A stretch of DNA of 64,000 nt. Origin: Siphonodentalium dalli (taxonomy: Eukaryota; Mollusca; Scaphopoda; Gadilida; Siphonodentaliidae). Below the pieces are notes generated by a model. The model ran no database searches. It saw nothing but the letters and a program-made list of their open reading frames with translations, and was not told the origin of the DNA. Location of the stretch: the NCBI GenBank assembly GCA_032622095.1, contig CP136066.1:207350978-207414977 (forward strand), written 5' to 3'. This document shows positions 56,971-64,000 of the stretch, in pieces (the stretch's first letter is position 1; every line of letters starts with the position of its first letter). The translations under genes and the position numbers were made by a program.

Positions 56971-57057
56971 CAAATAGGGAATATAATTGTATGATATAAA
57001 GACCCCAATGGGTGCCATCCCTGCCAGGAATGGGGGTCCGAGGAGGGGCACATACAT
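56971..57057. repeat. 87-bp direct repeat, copy 2
   Basis: Second copy of the 56211-56297 segment, two changes (CCATCC-C, GTCC-G). Its conservation against weakly related flanks suggests a recent copy. Confidence 0.85.
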
Positions 57058-57939
57058 TGATACAACATTTTTATCGCGGATTTCCTACACACTTATATAC
57101 AGACATTTCCGTGATATAACAGACCCATGCAATAGCGTAGTTTAAATTTTTCCGAAGTGCATCAGCACCAACACATATTTATATGCGTCACCATAATACG
57201 ATAATCAACGATGTAACAGAATATGACATGGGAATGGTAGTTTGATGGCACGATGAAATTGTTCACAAGCTTACATTATTGTGCATCATAGATAACTGAA
57301 TAATTTCATAGTGTATAAATGTTCCAAGAGATGAGGGACACTGTAGGTTGACACATAAAATAAGTTGCTCTTTAAGAGCTTTCGCCTTTGGGCCTTCTTA
57401 TGCCGAAGGCCGAAATCTTTTGAAGAGCGACTTCTTTTATTTCAATAATTTACATTTGCACCAAGTGCAAGTACATAATATAAAGAGATCAATGGTATTT
57501 TGTGCAGTTTGTTGTTTGATACCACAAGCCTAGAAGCAGAATGCATCAATTGGCCAGTTTGGAACTAACGGTACATTTTCTGAAGGGGATAGTGCTGAAT
57601 TTGTCATTGTGGCACTTTCAGCATATATTATAATCTAGTCCAATCATTAAATCAATATGTGGTTCTACCTAAAAAATATTAGCATAGAACTTGTTTAAAT
57701 TGTGTGTGTGTATTTGTCCTTCGAAAACAAATTTTGCGACGGACTGCAGAAATCACCAGTGTCCGTCAATGCATCCATCAGTCCGCACGTCCGTCCCAGA
57801 TGGTTTCTGAATGCCATCTTCAGTAATAGTAAATCAAATTTAATTCACATCAAATATAGCAGAGTATCATTGCAAAATTTAAACTGCCGCGGTCACAAAC
57901 ACATGACCACACATGGTGAATCATTGTGACAGTGAGGTA
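57058..57939. other. No recognised gene; small inverted repeat
   Basis: An imperfect foldback, TCTTTAAGAGCTTTCGCC / GGCCGAAATCTTTTGAAGAG (57369-57428), is visible. The rest is unique AT-rich DNA. Confidence 0.45.
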
Positions 57940-58248
57940 CTACTCACAGGTCCCCTGGTGTATCAACCCCACCATGAGTATATAGCTTAAGGCATATACA
58001 GTAATGCCCTAACTAATCAACTCCTTAACCACAGCAGAATTATGGGTAACTTTTCAGGATTTAGTCGGAAATATGGTTTTTGGCCATTCATCTGAAAGCT
58101 CTCAATGAGAGCTTTCCTATGAATGGCAACAAGCCATATTTCCGTCTAAATCCTGAAAAATTACCCATAATTCTGCTGTGGCTAAGGAGTCGATTATTTA
58201 TTTAGGGCGTTACTGTACTCATGGTGGGGTTGATACACCAGGGGACCG
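57940..58248. repeat. Foldback containing a family E element
   Basis: Arms AGGTCCCCTGGTGTATCAAC + CCCACCATGAGTA and complement surround the E element at 57997-58217. A third, diverged arm lies at 58498-58535. Confidence 0.7.
57997..58217. mobile_element. Family E element inside a larger foldback
   Basis: Complete TA-bounded E element (CAGTAATGCCC ... GGGCGTTACTG). It sits at the centre of a longer inverted repeat with arms GGTCCCCTGGTGTATCAACC (from about 57950) and its complement (to about 58248). Confidence 0.78.
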
Positions 58249-58542
58249 GTGGTAATACATTTTATGGGAATCTGTTCAAGGATTTGTCCTGTTTCGAAGG
58301 TATGCACATATTTCTATATATCTTTGGTGATCTTCAACCTATCGATGCAGGAGTTACATCAACTTAAAGGTGCGAATATGGTCTAAAGAACTGGGTTGGT
58401 GGCATTATCTCATGAAGGGGATTTTGATGAATTCTGAGGACAAGTGAGTCTATGCTCAATATAGTTGCGGTAGTTATTAACCTTGTATTAAGGTATATAC
58501 TCATGGTGTGGTTGTCACAACATGGGGGACCTCTGGTTAGAG

Positions 58543-58592
58543 TACAGTAATGCCCTAAATAATTGACTCCTTAACCACAGCAGAACTGTGGG
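58543..58592. mobile_element. Left end of a family E element
   Basis: TA-CAGTAATGCCCTAAATAA to CACAGCAGAACTGTGGG; the rest is missing. A diverged copy of the 58.0-kb foldback arm (CTCATGGTGTGGTTG) precedes it. Confidence 0.65.
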
Positions 58593-58996
58593 AAAAAGGA
58601 CATGATCATTCTAATGATGTATAACACTTATCACTACACAGAATGTTTTGCGAACTCATTTTTTAGGACATATAACTAATATACTACAATGTAATTATAG
58701 TATAACATGATTTAGTTATATAAATATTAACACCAATCATTTTTACATTCATAATATGTGAGTAAAGAATCTGTCTAGGGACAAAGAGTAAACGTTCCTA
58801 TCAGAATTTTCACAACGGATACTCATTGGGACAATAGAATTGTGTATTGTGCCAATAATTAATCAAATTCATTATTTTCTGCCAGGACTCATCGACAGAG
58901 CCCATTTCTATAACCCCCCCCCCCCCCCCCCCACCCCCCCCACCCCCCAAACTTTATTTTCAGGTGATAATAATATATAGAGGCTGAACTAGCATC

Positions 58997-59396
58997 TTAA
59001 CCCTTTACCCAACAGAACGGCCCTGTGCCAATGCATTCTCTTATATATGCGAGTCGACCATAGGTCGCCTCGCATATATAAGAGAATGCATTGCCTTAAA
59101 ACATTAAAAATTATAAAATTGTTAAAGAATGTAAGAAAAAATGGTAAAAAGTGTTAAAAAAAGATTTTTGTTAGGCCAATGCATTCTCTTATATATGCGA
59201 GGCGACCTATGGTCGACTCGCATATATAAGAGAATGCATTGGCACAGGGCATAACTATAACCATCACAATGTGGTCAATGAGCCGGTTCCAATGATATCC
59301 ATATTTGTATGGTTTTATTGAGACAGACCCAAGATATTTTAGGCTGTTGAAGCTTTATTTGGCCGGTTTTGGCCGGTTTGTTGGGTAAAGGGTTAA
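58997..59396 (+). mobile_element. Family A TTAA element, copy 10
   Basis: Full-length copy bounded by TTAA, two hairpins (one arm ATTGCC). It is inserted in a locally repeated unit: GCTGAACTAGCATCT lies to its left and TCTCACCTAATCT to its right, as in the uninterrupted copies near 59720-59950. Confidence 0.85.
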
Positions 59397-59995
59397 TCTC
59401 ACCTAATCTTATTAGATTCGTGTGAGCTAGAAACTCAATACAATATCAAATAGCCATGAAGAGATGCTGCAGACGACAAAGATATAGAGCTTCAAAGATT
59501 AACTGAAGGACAGAGCTTATTTCATAACCCCTCCAAGATATGCAGGCTGAAATAGCATCTCTCTCCAGGGGTCGATTAGATTAAAAAAAATTGAATAGCA
59601 TTTAGCATCATTTGATGTATGCAGGGTAGATTTTGTATAGAATTCCCCACCAATACATGTTTTCATTGTAAATTTGTTGGCAGAAAATAATAATTGCATC
59701 ACAAATTGTGATTCCAACTAAATCGAGCCATGTCTCTCTCACCTAATCGCATTGAATTCATGTGAGCTAGATACTCATACAATATAAATTATAAAATAGC
59801 AATCACGAGAGGACTGCTGGTGACCAAAATATAGAGCTTCAAAGTTGTTATATGGGCAAGCAGACTCACTGACGGACGGACTCATGGACGGAGCCCATTT
59901 CTATAATCCCGCCAAGATATTGAGGCTGAAATAGCATCTCTCTCACCTAATCTCTGTGAATTCGTTTGAGATACTCATACAATATAAAATATCTA
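59397..59995. repeat. Irregular direct repeats (TCTCACCTAATC units)
   Basis: Units with TCTCACCTAATCT, ATTCRTGTGAGCTAGA, TACTCATACAATATAAA and ATAGAGCTTCAAAG start at about 59397, 59738 and 59939, with part of another unit at 58880-58996 before the family A insertion. Confidence 0.7.
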
Positions 59996-60429
59996 TGAAG
60001 AGAGGACTCAGATTCTTCCCCCATAAGATATGGAGGACATTGTTCAGGTCGGAGTTCTGGAGGACCACGTGTGACAGTCAGAGACAAGAATTCTTTGTCG
60101 ATGAGTAATGAGCTGGCGAGATTGTCTCCGATATGACATCTCCAAGTTGCTTTGCGAATCAACACGGCATCAGCCGCAGATTTGCCAGCGGATTACTATT
60201 GATTTAATGCCGTTCTAACTGGAATTCCCCATTCACACATTGTACTGTCCAATAATGCACAGTGCCTGTCAATTGAATTTCCAATTTCCAAGTTCTAAGT
60301 TTCCATCATCTTCAGTATAAAACCAAGATCTCAATCACGAAACGACAAATTAAACAAGCCGGTATGCGTGAGAATGCATCGACTGAGGCAATACCATGAA
60401 ATTTGCCTGAAGCAAGGAAATAATTAAGA
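59996..60429. other. Unique block with a possible unassigned exon
   Basis: A minus-strand frame over about 59985-60195 has balanced composition and includes CHIGDNLASSLLIDKEFLSL. A weak acceptor-like AATAG precedes it. No family recognised and no matching donor is convincing. Confidence 0.3.
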
Positions 60430-60600
60430 TAATTGTTTCATGGGGCACTCTGTTTGCAGTGGTAGAGAACGAACTCGACATCCTGGGTTTCCGTGTAAAG
60501 GAGATGGCATTTTAAGTGCATCATCAATCACAGACGACTCATTCAATGAAATATTCCATTTTCGGTAAAAAATTTAATGCGATGGTACGTTGCTTAAACA
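60430..60600. repeat. Paralogous segment, copy 1
   Basis: AATTGTTTCATGGGGCACTC, GTAAAGGAGATGGCATTTTA and GAAATATTCCATTTTCGGT match 62218-62360 with about 25 extra bases (GGTAGAGAACGAACTCGACA). Confidence 0.72.
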
Positions 60601-60689
60601 CTCCATCTCTGGGTAACAGAATTGAGGACAATACCAATGATATTTATTATATTTTACTACAGACCTATATCTTATAACTTACAATAAAC

Positions 60690-61340
60690 GGCCGCTCGGC
60701 CAGTGTCCCCCGAACCGGTGGCTTCATTTGGAGCAGAGGCTTTGTAGAAGTATAGTATATGGATAAGACACTTGTGCATTGTCTCATTACTGACATGCAT
60801 ACAAATAACCAAATCAAATTCGAACTTGACCTGTATCTTGATATGACTGATCCATATAAAAATGGTATTTGCAATTAAAGGATCCAAACTTGAGATATAT
60901 CATCCGGAAACGAAAAAGTGAGAAATTTTCTGAGTAAAACAAGTCGAAAAAGGGCCACAACTCTCGCAAAAATGGGCGGAGCATACCCATATTCGAACTT
61001 GACCTGTACATAAGGCTGATAAACTCACATACCAAATTTGGTTCAGATATGATCACACAAACTGAAGTTATCATCCGGAAACCAGAACATTACAAGATTC
61101 TAAGTAAAAAAAGGGCCATAACTCACGCAAAAATGGGCGGAGCAAACCCATATTCGAACTTGACCTGTATTTTGTTCTGATAAACTCACCCATGAAATAT
61201 GCTTTTGATCTAATAACCGAAACTAAAGTTATCATCCGGAAACCATTTCCGGACGCACGCACGGACGGACACACGGACTGACGCACGGACGTACACCGGC
61301 TATTTTAATAGTCCCCCGAATTTTTTTCTTTCGGGGAACA
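60690..61340 (-). repeat. Dispersed GGGCCATAACTC repeat
   Basis: Three sub-units (AAAAAGGGCCATAACTCACG, ATATTCGAACTTGACCTGTA, GTTATCATCCGGAAACCA) then a GACGGACACACGGACTGACG run and GTCCCCCGAATTTTTTTCTT. Confidence 0.7.
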
Positions 61341-61350
61341 ACTATACACC

Positions 61351-62066
61351 TTTAGTCGGAAAAATGGCTTGCTGCCATTCATCGGAAAGCTCTCCGACTA
61401 ATTCCTGAAAAGTTACCCATAATTCTGCTGTGGTTAAGGAGTCGATTATTTAGGGCATTACTGTATTTAAGATTTTTTTCAAAATGAATTTTGTTTTTCT
61501 ATTAGTTTTATCACCTAATAGCAACATTGTAGACCGTCCAATGGAAATAAATTAAGATGTGAGAGCTTTCCGATGAATGACAACAAGCCATATTTCCGAC
61601 TAAATCCTGAAAAATTACCAATAATTCTGCTGTGGTTAACCCTTTACCCAACAAAACGGCCAAAACCGGCCAAATAAAGCTTCAACAGCCTAAAATATCT
61701 TCGGTCTGTCTCAATAGAACCATACAAATATGGATATCATTGGAACCGGCTCCTTGACCACATTGCGATAGTTACAGTTATGCCCTGTGCCAATGCATTC
61801 TCTTATATATGCGAGTCGACCATAGGTCGCCTCGCATATATAAGAGAATGCATTGGCCTAAAAAAAATCTTTTTTTAACACTTTTTACCATTTTTTCTTA
61901 CATTCTTTAACAATTTTATAATTTTTAATGTGTTAAGCCAATGCATTCTCTTATATATGCGAGGCGACCTATGGTCGACTCGCATATATAAGAGAATGCA
62001 TTGGCACAGGGCCCTTCTGTTGGGTAAAGGGTTAAGAAGTCGATTATTTAGGGCATTACCGTACTT
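61351..62066. mobile_element. Composite family E element with captured flank and family A insertion
   Basis: Part E element (61351-61465), then 97 bp (61466-61562), then part E element (61562-62066) holding family A copy 11. The 97 bp matches 51165-51261, the DNA beside another E element, with a few changes. The inner junction falls at GTGA, present in both the flank and the E centre. Confidence 0.78.
61636..62035 (-). mobile_element. Family A TTAA element, copy 11 (inside a family E element)
   Basis: Full-length reverse-orientation copy inserted in the same internal TTAA of a family E element as copy 9, but in the opposite orientation. E sequence continues as GAAGTCGATTATTTAGGGC after the right TTAA. 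Confidence 0.86.
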
Positions 62067-62217
62067 CTTATAATTTAGTTGACTTCAAAATTGTCCAAGT
62101 GGTGCTTCGGAATGTGCACCTAGGTTTATTACACACCTTTGTCCATGTTACCGGAGACAGGTTTACCCCTGTATTATGTGGTGTTCCCAGCCCCCAAGGG
62201 TTTCTATATCTTGCAAC

Positions 62218-62360
62218 AGATAATTGTTTCACAGAACACTCTGAGTCTCACTGTAAAGGAGATGGCATTTTAAGTGTAACATCAATCATAGACACCTCCT
62301 TCAATGAAATATTCCATTTTCGATGAAAATTTTAGTGCTGAAAATCGATGATAAATTGCT
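62218..62360. repeat. Paralogous segment, copy 2
   Basis: AATTGTTTCACAGAACACTC, GTAAAGGAGATGGCATTTTA, GAAATATTCCATTTTCGATG. The overlapping plus-strand frame (62099-62326) is not kept in copy 1, so I do not call it a gene. Confidence 0.7.
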
Positions 62361-62939
62361 TAACACGTTCATTGCTGACGACCAGTTATCATCCCCTGGC
62401 CAAGTGGTCCTGCAAATGTGCTGTGAATCGGTTGGGTCCTGCTGAATTGCTATGATGCTGTTAGGACAAACTGACGCTGTTAAGAAAAAGTACCGTTATT
62501 TTTTCTAAAGTTGTAATTTTTATGGTTTTCGAATAATCTGAGCATATCAAGAAAAAGCCATTATTTGTATCAAATATTCGAGAAACATATATTTTGCGAA
62601 ATAGTTACTAATTGTATTAGTTGTTGAAAATCGACTCTAATCAATTTTGGCTATTCATGCCGTTTAACAAACACCAGCGCAGCCATTATTCAATTTTCAA
62701 AAATATATATGTTCTTTAATGTTTCATAGAGACGCTGGGTTTTTCTCAAATCCCTCCAATTAGCCAAACACCACAACAATGACAACTTTAGAAAAAATAA
62801 TTGTACTTTTTCTTAACAGCATCATTTTGCCCTACCAGCATCATAGCACATTTGCAGGACCATTTGACCAGGGGTGGTTATCTCATACTTTTTGCTTGTA
62901 ATTGAATGGGTGTCGGCAATGAAAGTTAACCCTTTCACG
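62360..62939. mobile_element. Family G foldback element with TTAA ends
   Basis: TTAA-CACGTTCATTGCTGACGACC at the left and GGTGTCGGCAATGAAAG-TTAA at the right. The interior is a long inverted repeat (GGTCCTGCAAATGTGCTGTG / CATAGCACATTTGCAGGACC; GTTAAGAAAAAGTACCG / GTACTTTTTCTTAAC). Its right TTAA is the left TTAA of a family C element. Confidence 0.72.
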
Positions 62940-63215
62940 ATGGGAGCTGCGCTGGTGCAGCATTCAAGATCGTGTGCCACTGCTTTCTCTTATGTATGTG
63001 AATCTCCCATAGGGAGCCTCGCATATATAATATAATGTACTGGCTTACATAAACATGGTTGAGGTAAATAATGTTAGGTCAATGTATTCTCTTATGTGAA
63101 TCTTCCATAGGGAGCCTCGCATATATAATAGAATGTACTGGCTTACATGGTTGAGGTAAATAAAGTTAAGCCAATGTATTCTCTTATATATGTGAGGCTC
63201 CCTATGGGAAATTCT
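62936..63215. mobile_element. Family C element, truncated
   Basis: TTAA-CCCTTTCACGATGGGAGC starts it. Two diverged hairpins follow and the copy stops at CTCCCTATGGGAAATTC. An internal stretch (ACTGGCTTACATGGTTGAGG) is duplicated. Its left TTAA is also the right TTAA of the family G element. Confidence 0.7.
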
Positions 63216-63244
63216 GTTTGCAGCCACAGAAAGCTACTCCACAT

Positions 63245-63680
63245 CCTGAAAAAAATTGTTCCGGACATTTTCAGAACAAGATCCTCAGATGGTGAGTTTA
63301 GTGACGCTACCCCCACACATCACTAAATTCACTTCGGGGGACCTCATTCTGCCTAGGCCTCATCTTCACTGGAAAGAATCTTTATTATCAAATTAACAAG
63401 TTTTTTTTAGGTTCTTTATAAAGTCTTTGGAAAGTTTCGTTTTCTTTTTTAGTTTCGTCTCTCTATATCCCCAAATTGGCAGACAGCACAATGCATAATC
63501 GAGGTGCCCAATGGGTGCACATCACCATCTGGAAATTTAAATCTTTGGTGTCAAGTTCTCCCAAAGCAGATGAGACCATGCAGAATGAGGTCCCCAGAAG
63601 TTGAATTTGGTGATGCTAGCCCACTAGCCCTCTGGGGACCTCAATTGCAAATGTCCGGCACCATATTTACACCCCCCATC
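63245..63680. mobile_element. Diverged family F relative
   Basis: Inner parts match family F (TTTAGTGACGCTACCC, CCTCATTCTGCCTAGGCCTC, GGTGATGCTAGCCCACTAG). The outer ends differ (TTCCGGACATTTTCAG and TGCAAATGTCCGGCACC), still forming an inverted pair around CCGGACATTT. It may be a sister subfamily. Confidence 0.6.
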
Positions 63681-63708
63681 ACCCTTCTAATATGTGTTAT
63701 GCAATATG

Positions 63709-63845
63709 TACAGTAATGCTCTAATTAATCGACTCGGGGAGAGCTTTCCGATGATTGGCAACAAGCCATATTTCCGACTAAATCCTGAAAAGTTACCCAT
63801 AATTCTGCTGTGTTTAAGGAGTCGATTAATTAGAGCATTACTGTA
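63709..63845. mobile_element. Family E element, short and diverged
   Basis: TA-CAGTAATGCTCTAATTAAT ... ATTAATTAGAGCATTACTG-TA. The changes to GCTCTAATTAA occur in both ends in matching form. Most of the left arm is deleted. Confidence 0.76.
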
Positions 63846-63929
63846 TTATGCAACACAAGAGTACCTTTAAAATGAGTAAGATCACCCATTATAATCATTA
63901 AATTAAATATGTTGCCGGGATATACATGT

Positions 63930-64000
63930 ATGAGAGAAGTCACTTCTCCCTGGGACAAAAATAGGGAGAAGTGGTTCATTTTAGGGAGAAAATGTCTCCG
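63930..64000. repeat. Third copy of the AAGTCACTTCTCCCTGG block
   Basis: GAGAAGTCACTTCTCCCTGG, then GAGAAAATGTCTCC, matches 20635-20700 and (inverted) 38340-38400. It is cut by the window end, so a further copy of the 20.4-21.3 kb segment may continue beyond. Confidence 0.6.

Noticed and set aside
62099-62326. 75-codon plus-strand ORF
   Set aside because: The paralogous segment at 60430-60600 does not keep the frame, so there is no sign of coding constraint.

Overview
This is eukaryotic, AT-rich, intron-dominated DNA, most likely from a marine invertebrate and probably a bivalve mollusc. The main hints are several copies of dispersed repeats built around GGGCCATAACTC blocks followed by GACGGACGGACA runs, a tRNA-derived SINE, and a very high density of short palindromic DNA transposons. 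The species assignment is inference from repeat style, not from a marker gene.

One real protein-coding gene can be recognised, on the minus strand. Three exons at 23628-23802, 19380-19493 and 3219-3283 splice together in phase (175, 114 and 65 nt, joined at split codons G|CA and G|AC). They encode about 116 contiguous residues of the leucine-rich-repeat region of CEP78, a centriolar/ciliary protein. No exons for the N-terminal LRRs or the C-terminal coiled coil were found, so the window is mostly CEP78 introns (about 4.1 kb and 16.1 kb) plus flanking DNA. A decayed second copy of the 114-nt exon lies at 18166-18235.

Nearly everything else is repeats. At least six families are flanked by TTAA (piggyBac-like non-autonomous elements, named A, B, C, D, G and H here). 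Family A alone has 11 copies. A, B and C, whose ends differ, all carry the same 69-bp hairpin with 27-bp arms. Family E is a palindromic element of about 216 bp flanked by TA (mariner-like). Family F has ends CAAGCC...GGCTTG and 8-bp target duplications (hAT-like). There are two Harbinger-like elements with TTA duplications (42941-44541 and 47690-48680) and one clear hAT element (16883-17257).

Tandem arrays: 23 bp (13780-14310), 31 bp (19482-20462), 55 bp (40826-41640), about 62 bp inside a Harbinger-like element (43375-44060), 57 bp (49690-49862) and 89 bp (52859-55176, with an 8-monomer higher-order repeat).

The most unusual points are: (1) the 31-bp array is built from the intron/exon junction of the CEP78 exon beside it, so each unit repeats a 3' splice-site-like sequence; (2) three composites of the form element - captured flank - element, each with its donor flank elsewhere in this window; and (3) the hairpin shared by unrelated TTAA families, with compensating stem changes and a conserved T/C mismatch. 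Nested insertions (A in E, A in F, Harbinger-like in F, E in D) give a partial relative chronology. No bacterial-type operons, CRISPR arrays, rRNA genes or intact tRNA genes were seen.
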